Source: Lysinibacillus alkalisoli (GTDB taxonomy: Bacteria > Bacillota > Bacilli > Bacillales_A > Planococcaceae). Taken from it: a stretch of 64,000 nt of DNA. The position numbers and the translations under genes are program-made. The notes under the pieces are model-generated. The model was not told where the DNA came from. It worked only from the letters and a program-made list of their open reading frames with translations, and made no database searches. The DNA is taken from assembly GCF_014643595.1 (NCBI RefSeq), contig NZ_BMJT01000009.1, forward strand, positions 1-64,000, given 5' to 3'. Shown one piece after another: positions 1-7,065 of the stretch. Every line of letters starts with the position of its first letter. Position 1 is the stretch's first letter.

Positions 1-65
1 CTAAAGAGCTTAACTACTGTGTTCGGTATGGGAACAGGTGTGACCTCTTTGCCATTGCCACTAGA
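1..65 (-). rRNA. rrf: 5S ribosomal RNA, 5' part (runs off left edge)
   Basis: Read on the minus strand, this begins TCTAGTGGCAATGGC and continues through the highly conserved 5S core (GAGGTCACACC, CCATACCGAACAC, AGTTAAGCTCTT). About 65 of the usual ~116 nt are inside the window. The 5' end is placed by comparison with remembered Bacillales 5S genes and could be off by a few bases. No 23S 3' end lies upstream: only 145 bases separate it from the end of nifS, and these hold a promoter. It is therefore not the last gene of an ordinary 16S-23S-5S operon entered from the right. Confidence 0.93.
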
Positions 66-127
66 CTAAGTTTTTGTCACTTGCGAACGTTATAACGTTT
101 CGTTACTGTCTCTCAAGGACAAAACCT

Positions 128-156
128 ATTGTATATTGATTTTAAAAATAAAGCAA
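128..156 (-). promoter_or_regulatory. Promoter of the 5S gene
   Basis: On the minus strand, -35 TTGCTT (151-156), a 17-base spacer (134-150) and -10 TACAAT (128-133). The predicted start near 121 leaves a leader of about 55 nt before the 5S 5' end, with a CG-flanked AACGTTATAACGTT palindrome. A/T tracts immediately upstream (157-180) could act as an UP element, as at many rRNA promoters. The promoter call is inferred from sequence only. Confidence 0.6.
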
Positions 157-210
157 TACTTTTTTCAAAAAAAGTATAAATATTTATCAATTAATTTTAA
201 AACATAAACT

Positions 211-1296
211 TTAACGTATATCGTTTAATGCATTTATTGTAGTTTCGACTTCTTGTAATGTCGTATTTTCACCGAAAGATATACGAATAAATTGCCTTTC
301 ATATTGCGACATGCCTAACGCATGAATCGTTTTTGTACCATCTTCATTATGTATGTCACATGCACTACCTGTAGAAATAGCGATACCCTTTGCATTCAAT
401 TGCATCATAACATGTTGACCTTCATAACGGTTAGTAATAATCCCACAAATAGAGGGCAACTGTTGCTGGCATTGCATAAGCAAATAATTTTTATTAAGCC
501 TTGTTAGTATCTTTTCTCTCAACATATTAAATGTAGCACTATCATACTGAAAATGTTGAACAGCACTCACAAACGCTAAAATAGATGGAACATCAATCGT
601 CCCACCACGCAAACCTTTTTCGTGCGTCACACCAGGCACTAGCGGTTTAGGACAAATCGTTGGATTAATAAAGAGAGCACCACACCCTTTTGGTCCTCCT
701 ACTTTATGCGCTGATACAGCAATACTGTCAACTAACGTAGCAAATGATGAATAATCTAACTTAGCAAATGATTGTACCCCATCGATATGTACAAATATCG
801 CTCGTCGTTTCATGATAGTGGCAATACGTTTAATTGGTTGAATCATACCTACCTCAGGATTAACATGGTGAATAATACATAGCCCTGTTTGAGGGGTAAT
901 ACTTTCTTCTAACAGTTGTTCATTAAGTAAGCCATTTTTTTGAAGTGGTAATTTAGTAACAGTAAACCCTTGATGCTGCAATATGTTAAGCGCTGCATGA
1001 ACAGATGTATGTTCAGCTAATGTAGTAATAATATGCTTTTTATTACTCGCGTATGCTAAAGACAGAATCCCTATAATATTGCCTTCTGTACCTCCACCCG
1101 TAAAAATCACACCATCTCTAGTCACACACATTTTCTCTGCAATCATTGCCCTCGCTGTTGCCAGCATGTGTTGCGCTTCCCCACCTACATCATGCAAACT
1201 ACTCGTGTTGCCATACACTTTTTTAGCAGTTTGAGTATATACTGCGATTGCCTGAGATGACATTGGTGTAGTAGCTGCGTAATCTAAATAAATCAT
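211..1296 (-). CDS. nifS: Cysteine desulfurase, NifS type (NAD-pathway linked)
   Basis: PLP-dependent enzyme that removes sulfur from L-cysteine for Fe-S cluster assembly. At 361 residues it is family length. Visible features are the fold-type I core with His96 in the AEHTSVH segment, Asp172 in HIDGVQ, the PLP lysine Lys198 in SAHKVGG, and the persulfide cysteine Cys313 in STGSACD. The start is supported by GGAGGC upstream. It is transcribed divergently from nadC-nadA. In B. subtilis the same arrangement provides sulfur for the NadA cluster and is repressed by NiaR (YrxA), so the NAD link is a strong inference. A second desulfurase paired with thiI lies at 46.4 kb, which argues against this being the general one. 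Confidence 0.93.
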   Translation of the reverse strand: MIYLDYAATTPMSSQAIAVYTQTAKKVYGNTSSLHDVGGEAQHMLATARAMIAEKMCVTRDGVIFTGGGTEGNIIGILSLAYASNKKHIITTLAEHTSVHAALNILQHQGFTVTKLPLQKNGLLNEQLLEESITPQTGLCIIHHVNPEVGMIQPIKRIATIMKRRAIFVHIDGVQSFAKLDYSSFATLVDSIAVSAHKVGGPKGCGALFINPTICPKPLVPGVTHEKGLRGGTIDVPSILAFVSAVQHFQYDSATFNMLREKILTRLNKNYLLMQCQQQLPSICGIITNRYEGQHVMMQLNAKGIAISTGSACDIHNEDGTKTIHALGMSQYERQFIRISFGENTTLQEVETTINALNDIR

Positions 1297-1327
1297 GATC
1301 TAGCCTCCAACTCTTGTATTTGCTATT

Positions 1328-1356
1328 ATTTTATGCAAAAATATGTGACAAGACAA
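1328..1356 (-). promoter_or_regulatory. nifS promoter with possible NiaR operator
   Basis: On the minus strand, -35 TTGTCT (1351-1356), 17-base spacer, -10 TAAAAT (1328-1333). The stretch 1341-1360 (minus strand TACAGTTGTCTTGTCACATA) overlaps the -35. It contains a TGTCTTG-type core that resembles the NiaR/YrxA nicotinate-repressor site as I remember it for Bacillus nad operons, but its two halves are only weakly symmetric. The promoter is seen directly. The operator is a guess based on gene context. Confidence 0.4.
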
Positions 1357-1394
1357 CTGTAAAATTAAAAGTAAAGTTAGTGAGGGTATATGTT

Positions 1395-2237
1395 ATGAAT
1401 CATATAAGATTACAAGATATGTTAAAGGATTTCTTAAATGAGGACATTGGACAGGGTGATTTATCAAGTGAGTTATTATTTCCTGTTACTCAGCAAGGCA
1501 CACTACGTATAGTTGCAAAAGATACAGGCATTTTTTGTGGGGCTATTATCATCGAACAAACCTTTCGCTTGTTAGATGCTACTGCTCATGTTGCCATGAA
1601 GGTTCGTGACGGAGAAAGTGTAAAACAAGGGGATGAAATTGCTGTTATTACAGGAGCTATACATGCGCTACTAAAAGGTGAACGCACAATGCTAAACCTC
1701 ATTCAGCGAATGTGTGCTATTTCGACGGCCACGTATCATGCCAATCAGCTCATCCAACATACCAGCACTAAAGTGTGTGATACCAGAAAAACAATGCCTG
1801 GCTTAAGAATGTTAGATAAATATGCTGTGCGAGTAGGTGGTGGGTTAAATCATCGCTCAGGGCTTTACGACGCTGTTATGTTAAAAGACAATCATATTGC
1901 TTTCGCGGGCGGTATTACACAAGCTGTTACAACAATAAAATCCAATTTGGGACATATGTCTAAAATTGAAGTAGAAATTGAAACTTTACAACAATTACAA
2001 GAGGCTATAAGGTCTAACGTTGATGTCATTATGTTTGATAATTGCACGCCTCAACAGATTAAAGACTGGCTGCCACTTGTCCCACCACATATTGTGACGG
2101 AAGCCTCCGGTGGCATTACAGTGGATAACCTTATCTCTTATGCAGAAACAGGTGTCTCTCTGATTTCTTTGGGTGAACTTACTCATTCTGTGAAGGCTTT
2201 TGATTTAAGTGCATGTGTATCTTGGAAAGGGGAATAA
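1395..2237 (+). CDS. nadC: Nicotinate-nucleotide pyrophosphorylase (quinolinate phosphoribosyltransferase)
   Basis: Converts quinolinate and PRPP to nicotinate mononucleotide, CO2 and PPi, the last dedicated step of de novo NAD synthesis. At 280 residues from the chosen ATG it is family length. The open frame extends upstream to 1314, but [10 protein letters not shown] is the normal NadC N-terminus and a GTGAGG Shine-Dalgarno precedes 1395. Conserved segments include the acidic [10 protein letters not shown] near the start, TRKTMPGLR, and the active-site [15 protein letters not shown]. It is followed two bases after its stop by nadA, so the two are one operon. nadB, present between nifS and nadC in B. 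subtilis, is absent here. Confidence 0.96.
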   Translation: MNHIRLQDMLKDFLNEDIGQGDLSSELLFPVTQQGTLRIVAKDTGIFCGAIIIEQTFRLLDATAHVAMKVRDGESVKQGDEIAVITGAIHALLKGERTMLNLIQRMCAISTATYHANQLIQHTSTKVCDTRKTMPGLRMLDKYAVRVGGGLNHRSGLYDAVMLKDNHIAFAGGITQAVTTIKSNLGHMSKIEVEIETLQQLQEAIRSNVDVIMFDNCTPQQIKDWLPLVPPHIVTEASGGITVDNLISYAETGVSLISLGELTHSVKAFDLSACVSWKGE

Positions 2238-2239
2238 TT

Positions 2240-3343
2240 ATGAATATCGCATCATTATTACAACAATCACACACATTACCAGCGCATTATAAAACATTAT
2301 CTACTGAAGAAATGGAGCAACGTGTTCGTACTATTAAGAAGCAATTAGGAACAAAACTGTTTATTCCAGGTCACCATTATCAAAAAGATGAAGTCATTCA
2401 ATTTGCTGACGCAAGTGGAGACTCGTTACAACTTGCGCAATTGTGTGCGGCCAATCATGAAGCCGAACATATCGTATTTTGCGGGGTACATTTTATGGCG
2501 GAGACTGCTGATATGTTAACGACTAATCAACAAGCGGTATATTTGCCAGATATGCGCGCAGGTTGTTCTATGGCAGATATGGCGGATATTTATCAAACAG
2601 AAGCAGCCTGGCCTATTTTACAACGTTTATTTGGAGACACAATAATCCCACTCACTTATGTCAACTCGACAGCAGCTATTAAAGCTTTTGTTGGCAAACA
2701 TGATGGCGCTTGTGTTACCTCATCAAACGCTAAAAAAATGGTGGAATGGGCATTTACAGAGAAGGAACGTATTTTCTTTTTGCCTGATCAACATTTAGGT
2801 CGAAACACGGCTTTTGATTTAGGTATACCATTAGAGCAAATGGCTGTATGGAACCCACATAGTCAAACATTAGAAACAAATGAACCTGTAGAAAATATTC
2901 GTGTTATTTTATGGCAAGGTCATTGTTCTGTACATGAGGGTTTTACAACAGCTCAGATTGACCATATACGTGCTACAGAACCAACTATGCGTGTCATTGT
3001 ACACCCTGAGTGCAGCCGAGAAGTTGTGGCAGCAAGTGATGATAATGGGTCAACGAAATATATTATTGATACCATTGCACAAGCACCGAGTGGTTCCCGC
3101 TGGGCAATAGGTACGGAAATGAATCTTGTTAACCGCTTAATTCAACAATACCCTGATAAACATATTATTTCACTTAATCCTTATCTATGCCCTTGTTTAA
3201 CGATGAACCGCATTGATTTAGCTCATTTATTATGGTCGTTAGAAAGTATTATAGAAGGTAAACCTCAAAATCAAATCACGGTAGATGAAGCTACTACTCA
3301 GTTAGCCAGTCTAGCTTTACAGCGTATGTTAAAACGAGCATAA
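2240..3343 (+). CDS. nadA: Quinolinate synthase A
   Basis: [4Fe-4S] enzyme condensing iminoaspartate with dihydroxyacetone phosphate to quinolinate. The 367-residue protein has the three expected cluster cysteines: Cys109 (RAGCSM), Cys229 (GHCSVHEG) and Cys319 (LCPCL), matching the spacing of B. subtilis NadA. The frame is open from 2213, but AAAGGGG directly upstream and the family N-terminus select ATG 2240, two bases after the nadC stop. It needs iminoaspartate, normally made by NadB, which is not in this window. The divergent nifS probably serves its cluster. The downstream region to argF carries unusual RNA structure, annotated separately. Confidence 0.96.
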   Translation: MNIASLLQQSHTLPAHYKTLSTEEMEQRVRTIKKQLGTKLFIPGHHYQKDEVIQFADASGDSLQLAQLCAANHEAEHIVFCGVHFMAETADMLTTNQQAVYLPDMRAGCSMADMADIYQTEAAWPILQRLFGDTIIPLTYVNSTAAIKAFVGKHDGACVTSSNAKKMVEWAFTEKERIFFLPDQHLGRNTAFDLGIPLEQMAVWNPHSQTLETNEPVENIRVILWQGHCSVHEGFTTAQIDHIRATEPTMRVIVHPECSREVVAASDDNGSTKYIIDTIAQAPSGSRWAIGTEMNLVNRLIQQYPDKHIISLNPYLCPCLTMNRIDLAHLLWSLESIIEGKPQNQITVDEATTQLASLALQRMLKRA

Positions 3344-3377
3344 AAAAAAGTAGTTTACAGCGCCTCCTGTAAACTAC
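3343..3377 (-). terminator. Intrinsic terminator for leftward (argF) transcripts
   Basis: Perfect 11-bp stem GTAGTTTACAG / CTGTAAACTAC (3350-3360 with 3367-3377), followed on the minus strand by eight T residues. On the plus strand no T tract follows, so it should stop transcripts coming from argF rather than from nadA. Confidence 0.75.
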
Positions 3378-3505
3378 TAACTATGTAATTGATTATTTAA
3401 TCCCCCTGGACGCCATAATCAACCGTTTATAATACTCCACCTTGAGTTAATAAACGTAAGCTTGCACTTGCCTAATCAGCCACCTGTTGATTAGGCAAGT
3501 TTTTA
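3350..3505 (+). ncRNA. Four-hairpin structured region, candidate small RNA or 3' UTR element
   Basis: Read on the plus strand, four hairpins follow each other: 3350-3377 (loop CGCCTC), 3391-3423 (TTGATTAT/ATAATCAA arms, inner loop with CCCCCT), 3423-3456 (CGTTTAT/ATAAACG arms, inner ACTC/GAGT, loop CACCTT) and 3460-3500 (CTTGCCTAATCA/TGATTAGGCAAG arms, loop with GCCACCT, then TTTTT). All four loops are C-rich and complementary to Shine-Dalgarno sequences. No convincing independent plus-strand promoter is visible, so it may be the processed 3' end of the nadCA mRNA. On the minus strand the same stems could belong to the argF 3' end. No ORF is credible here. Function is unknown. Confidence 0.4.
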
Positions 3506-3506
3506 T
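3460..3506 (+). terminator. Intrinsic terminator for rightward (nadCA) transcripts
   Basis: 12-bp stem CTTGCCTAATCA / TGATTAGGCAAG followed on the plus strand by TTTTTATT. On the minus strand it has no T tract. It abuts the argF stop codon at 3503, so nadCA transcripts would run through the whole intergenic region before ending. Confidence 0.7.
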
Positions 3507-4468
3507 TGTAAGACAGAAACTAATACCGCTTTTTGAGCGTGTAAACGATTTTCTGCTTGTTCAAAGATATAAGAGTTAGGTCCATCAATAACTGAGCTCG
3601 CTACTTCTTCTTCCCTATGAGCTGGTAAGCAGTGTAAAAACATATAATCTTTTTTGGCATGTGCAACTAATGCGTCATTAATTTGGTAGTCTTTAAAATC
3701 GGCTAAACGTTTAGTTGTTTCGTCCTCTTGTCCCATCGAAGTCCAAACATCTGTATAAATGACGTCTGCATCTGTAGCAGCTAATACAGCATCATTCGTT
3801 ACAACTACTGTACTATCATTAGAAGCCGCAATCTCTTGTGCTTCCTCGATTATTGTCTCGTCACACTCGTACCCCACTGGTGTAGCTACCACGATATGAG
3901 CACCAACATGAGCAGCACCTACTACTAAAGAATGTGCAACATTATTACCATCCCCAATGTAAGCTATTTTCAAGCCTTTTAGTTCCCCTTTATTTTCTGC
4001 AATGGTTTCGAGGTCAGCTAAAGCTTGGCAAGGATGATAAATATCCGTTAATCCATTCACTACAGGAATACTAGCATGTTCTGCTAATTCTTTCACCATT
4101 TCATGTGAATTCGCACGAATCATAATACCATCAAGATAACCTGATAATACATGACCAGTATCATAGATGGATTCGCCACGTCCAATTTGTAAGTCACGCG
4201 CATGCATAAACATACCTTTACCACCTAATTGATTCATACCTACTTCAAATGAAATACGTGTACGTGTGGAATGCTTTTCGAAAATCATTCCTAATGTTTT
4301 GCCTTCTAATAAGCGAGGGCACTTGCCTGCTTTAGTAATCGTTTTTAATTGTGTGGATAGCTCTACAAGTTGTTGAACTTCTTCACTTGTATAATCTAAT
4401 AGTGTTAGCAAGTCTTTCCCTTGAAGACTTTTAACAATTTTTAATTGTACTTCTTCTAACAATTTCAT
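3503..4468 (-). CDS. argF: Ornithine carbamoyltransferase
   Basis: Transfers the carbamoyl group of carbamoyl phosphate to ornithine, giving citrulline (arginine biosynthesis). The 321-residue protein has the carbamoyl-phosphate motif STRTR at 67-71, HPCQ at 145-148, the ornithine-side DVWTSMG around 240-246 and HCLPAHR at 279-285. AAGGAGAG lies 7 bases upstream of the ATG. In B. subtilis argF closes the argCJBD-carAB-argF operon. Here it stands alone, 54 kb from argD, under its own arginine-type promoter. The biosynthetic reading is preferred over the catabolic arcB because of the shared promoter with argC and the absence of arcA/arcC. Confidence 0.95.
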   Translation of the reverse strand: MKLLEEVQLKIVKSLQGKDLLTLLDYTSEEVQQLVELSTQLKTITKAGKCPRLLEGKTLGMIFEKHSTRTRISFEVGMNQLGGKGMFMHARDLQIGRGESIYDTGHVLSGYLDGIMIRANSHEMVKELAEHASIPVVNGLTDIYHPCQALADLETIAENKGELKGLKIAYIGDGNNVAHSLVVGAAHVGAHIVVATPVGYECDETIIEEAQEIAASNDSTVVVTNDAVLAATDADVIYTDVWTSMGQEDETTKRLADFKDYQINDALVAHAKKDYMFLHCLPAHREEEVASSVIDGPNSYIFEQAENRLHAQKAVLVSVLQ

Positions 4469-4503
4469 TGCACTCTCTCCTTGTCGATTGCTGTTAATGA
4501 TTA

Positions 4504-4545
4504 GTATACATATGTATATTTATTAAATCAAGCGAATTTTTATGT
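4504..4545 (-). promoter_or_regulatory. argF promoter with ARG boxes
   Basis: Minus strand -35 TTGATT (4527-4532), 17-base spacer, -10 TATACT (4504-4509). The spacer holds an ATAAATATACAT ARG-box-like element, and a second (ATAAAAATTC) lies just upstream of the -35. Nearly the same arrangement is found before argC at 62823-62865, which makes AhrC/ArgR control likely. The regulator itself is not in the window. Confidence 0.7.
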
Positions 4546-4657
4546 TTTCACAATATTTTTTGTCTATTTGTATTAAAACCTTATTTTACAGGCGTTTATT
4601 AAATAAAATACTTTTTAATCATTCCCTCTTAACATTCGTTTATACAGTATATTCGTA

Positions 4658-4697
4658 TAAAAAAAGCACCGTCGAATATCAATTCGACGGTGCTTTT
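4658..4697 (-). terminator. Terminator of the M42 peptidase gene
   Basis: Perfect 12-bp stem GCACCGTCGAAT / ATTCGACGGTGC (4666-4677 with 4682-4693) with A and T tracts on both sides, so it can act in either direction. It lies just after the leftward peptidase gene. Confidence 0.8.
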
Positions 4698-4706
4698 GCA
4701 CACTAC

Positions 4707-5795
4707 TTAATCAAATGTAATTTTATTGACAGTATCGCGGTCTAATTTCTTAATCACTTCTACAATTAGTTTCACTGCGTTATCATAGTCATCACGATGT
4801 AAAATACTTGAGTGCGAATGAATATAACGAGTTGCTACAGTAATTGCCATTGCTGGTACACCATTATGTGTAATGTGTATAGAACCTGCATCCGTGCCGC
4901 CACCTGCCATCGCATCGTATTGGAATGGAATATTTAATTCCTCGGCTGTATCTACAACAAAGTCACGCAATCCTTTATGTGATACTAATGAAGCATCATA
5001 AACAATAATTTGTGGCCCTTTACCGATCTCACTCGTTGATTCTTTAGCTGAGATTCCAGGTGTATCACCTGCTACACCAACATCAACTGCGAAACCGATA
5101 TCTGGATTGATTTTATGCGTTGCCGTTTTAGCACCACGCAAACCAACTTCTTCTTGTACATTACCTACACTATATAAAATATTAGGATGTTTTTCATCTT
5201 TTAATGCACGCATTACATCAATGGCAATCGCACAACCAATACGGTTATCCCAAGCTTTAGCTAATAAATATTTTTCATTAGCCATAACATTGAATTCAAA
5301 ATATGGTGTGACCATATCGCCAGGTGCAATACCTGCTTGTTGTGCTTCTTCTTTTGATGCTACACCAATATCAATAAACATATCTTTAATGTCGACTACC
5401 TTATTGCGCTCTGCTGCTGGTAAAATATGTGGCGGTTTAGAGCCAATCACACCAATAATTTCTTGCCCTTTACGTGTAGTGATTGTAACGCGTTGTGCAA
5501 GCATGACTTGGCTCCACCAACCACCCACAGTTTGGAATTTAATAAATCCTTTTTCATCAATTTGTGTCACCATAAAACCAACTTCATCTAGGTGACCTGC
5601 CACTAAAATTTTAGGCCCCTTTTCATCGCCTACTTTTTTAGCGATAATGCTGCCTAAACCATCCATCTCGATTTCATCTGCTACTGGTGCTAAATAACGG
5701 CGCATCACTTCGCGTGGTTGGCGCTCATTACCTGCAATACCATTGGCATCTGTCAGTTCTTTAAACATTTGTAACGTTTCATCTAGCTTTGTCAT
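4707..5795 (-). CDS. M42 family metallopeptidase (glutamyl aminopeptidase type)
   Basis: Cytoplasmic dinuclear-metal aminopeptidase of the YsdC/YtoP/FrvX family, expected to trim N-terminal residues from peptides. The 362-residue protein shows the metal-ligand segments [25 protein letters not shown] (catalytic Glu plus ligand), [12 protein letters not shown] and GGTDAGSIH, in order. The frame is open from 5816, but GGAGGGG sits 7 bases ahead of ATG 5795, which starts the usual MTKLDETL. It is monocistronic, with its own terminator downstream. Substrate preference cannot be read from sequence; members are often misannotated as endoglucanases. Confidence 0.9.
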   Translation of the reverse strand: MTKLDETLQMFKELTDANGIAGNERQPREVMRRYLAPVADEIEMDGLGSIIAKKVGDEKGPKILVAGHLDEVGFMVTQIDEKGFIKFQTVGGWWSQVMLAQRVTITTRKGQEIIGVIGSKPPHILPAAERNKVVDIKDMFIDIGVASKEEAQQAGIAPGDMVTPYFEFNVMANEKYLLAKAWDNRIGCAIAIDVMRALKDEKHPNILYSVGNVQEEVGLRGAKTATHKINPDIGFAVDVGVAGDTPGISAKESTSEIGKGPQIIVYDASLVSHKGLRDFVVDTAEELNIPFQYDAMAGGGTDAGSIHITHNGVPAMAITVATRYIHSHSSILHRDDYDNAVKLIVEVIKKLDRDTVNKITFD

Positions 5796-5891
5796 GTTGT
5801 CCCCTCCATATATCAATCACTTCCTCTTTATTATACGCTTTTAGACATATAAACTAAAGAAGTTGTGCGAAAATTTCTATTTTACTTTTTA

Positions 5892-6374
5892 TTAATACCC
5901 TGTGCGCTGACGTTCATAATTTTTTTGATTTTTTTGGATATACGCATCCGTAATAGCTGCTGCGTCAAAGTCTAGATTATAAGCTAAACTATAATAATTT
6001 TGCCAAATCTTTTCATAGTGAGCTTGCGTTGGCTCAGCAATAAATTGTAAGATCACACGTTGTGTATCAATAAATAGGGTGGTCAATTTTACCTTTTCTT
6101 TTTTACCTTGCCATTGATCACATGTAAAACCCTTCATAATGCCTAAAGATAGCATAAAATGAATCGAATCTACGAACTCCTCAAGTAAAACAGGTTGAGG
6201 GGACGCCCCTTTTGTACTCCAGTATTTAAAGCATCGCGTCTCATTGGCTAGCTCACTTAATTCAATTAATAAGGCTAAACTTTTCTCTTCAAATACATCA
6301 TATGTAATTTCCTTTGAGCCTTCAATAAAAGCATCTAGCTCTCTTTGCATGTTAAATAATGCTGTCATCTCCAT
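5892..6374 (-). CDS. Dimeric (all-alpha) dUTPase-like NTP pyrophosphohydrolase
   Basis: Small 160-residue helical protein of the dUTPase_2/MazG superfamily, which hydrolyses dUTP (and dUDP) to dUMP. The metal-binding ExxE appears in ELSELANETRCFKYWS and the second acidic motif in EEFVDSIHFMLSLG, the signature seen in Bacillus dUTPases of this class. GGAGGG lies 8 bases before the ATG. It sits between the M42 peptidase and ysdB with no operon partner. Identity as dUTPase rather than another house-cleaning pyrophosphohydrolase is likely because the tryptophan/phenylalanine-rich motif is conserved, but substrate is inferred. Confidence 0.85.
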   Translation of the reverse strand: MEMTALFNMQRELDAFIEGSKEITYDVFEEKSLALLIELSELANETRCFKYWSTKGASPQPVLLEEFVDSIHFMLSLGIMKGFTCDQWQGKKEKVKLTTLFIDTQRVILQFIAEPTQAHYEKIWQNYYSLAYNLDFDAAAITDAYIQKNQKNYERQRTGY

Positions 6375-6475
6375 TTTATTCGCCCTCCAATTATCTTAAA
6401 ATAGCCTTAAAAAAACATTTTTCTTGTCGATTTAACTTTTAATCTCTTTTTCATACAAATAATTTTACCTTTTGT

Positions 6476-6501
6476 CGAAACCTTTTACACCCTCATCCGT
6501 A
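6476..6501 (+). promoter_or_regulatory. SigW-type promoter of ysdB
   Basis: -35 CGAAAC (6476-6481), exactly 16 bases, -10 CGTA (6498-6501), one base from the remembered SigW consensus TGAAAC-N16-CGTA. It lies 39 bases before the ysdB start. YsdB belongs to the SigW regulon in B. subtilis, so motif and gene agree. Confidence 0.75.
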
Positions 6502-6540
6502 TAAGTAGGAATAATGTAAGTTTGTTAGGAGGAATTGACG

Positions 6541-6921
6541 ATGGCTCTACTTATTCGCTTTGCTATTATAGCACTAATCATCTATCTTTTTTATCGTGGC
6601 GTTCGTTATTTGTTAGATCCAAAGCGTAAGTTAGATGAGGCTTATGCGAAAGGGGCTTATTACTTTTATGATGATGTAAAAAATGTACGAAAAAACTTCT
6701 TCATCACATATAAAGGAGCTTTATTTGAAGGTGAAAAATACTTAGGTGCAACAAATCATGCATTTGAAGTCATCTCCATTCGCATTAGTGCAAGAGATGT
6801 TGCAGAACTACAAGGCTTCTCAAAAGACGATTTTTCCTTTCTTGAAGCAGAAATTGCGATGAACTATCCACAAGCTACTATTGAGTGGCAAGGTCCCATT
6901 GACGATTTATTGCATAACTAA
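6541..6921 (+). CDS. ysdB: YsdB family membrane-anchored protein, SigW regulon
   Basis: 126 residues with one N-terminal hydrophobic segment (about residues 2-20), then the family hallmark FYRGVRYLLDPKRKLDEA and a soluble domain. Function is not established; the family is part of the cell-envelope stress response in Bacillus. AGGAGG at 6528-6533 selects ATG 6541 over the TTG at 6535. The SigW-like promoter just upstream supports the name. It is monocistronic, with a terminator right after the stop. Confidence 0.85.
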   Translation: MALLIRFAIIALIIYLFYRGVRYLLDPKRKLDEAYAKGAYYFYDDVKNVRKNFFITYKGALFEGEKYLGATNHAFEVISIRISARDVAELQGFSKDDFSFLEAEIAMNYPQATIEWQGPIDDLLHN

Positions 6922-6929
6922 TTTTCAAC

Positions 6930-6964
6930 TTCCTCTGTGTCTGATAAGGTACAGAGGAAATTTT
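6930..6964 (+). terminator. ysdB terminator
   Basis: Stem TTCCTCTGT / ACAGAGGAA (6930-6938 with 6951-6959) followed by ATTTTA on the plus strand. Confidence 0.65.
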
Positions 6965-6989
6965 ACCAATGACATAATAACTCTATGAA

Positions 6990-7038
6990 ATAATAAACAG
7001 GCACTGACGAAATAAAAACCGTCAATGCCTGTTTTATT
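6990..7038 (-). terminator. gapB terminator
   Basis: Stem ACAGGCACTGACG with CGTCAATGCCTGT (one mismatch), flanked by A/T tracts on both sides and so bidirectional. Its arms resemble those of the tyrS terminator at 53907-53944. Confidence 0.75.
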
Positions 7039-7065
7039 TGAGCTAAATGAAGTAAAGCTCGCTTA

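Noticed and set aside
1341-1360. Strong NiaR operator upstream of nifS/nadC.
   Set aside because: The TGTCTTG core looks right, but half-sites are not clearly symmetric and I cannot compare with a matrix; kept only as a low-confidence note on the promoter.
4542-4745. Plus-strand frame of 67 residues between argF and the M42 peptidase.
   Set aside because: No ribosome-binding site, AT-rich, and it crosses a strong terminator and the peptidase 3' end.
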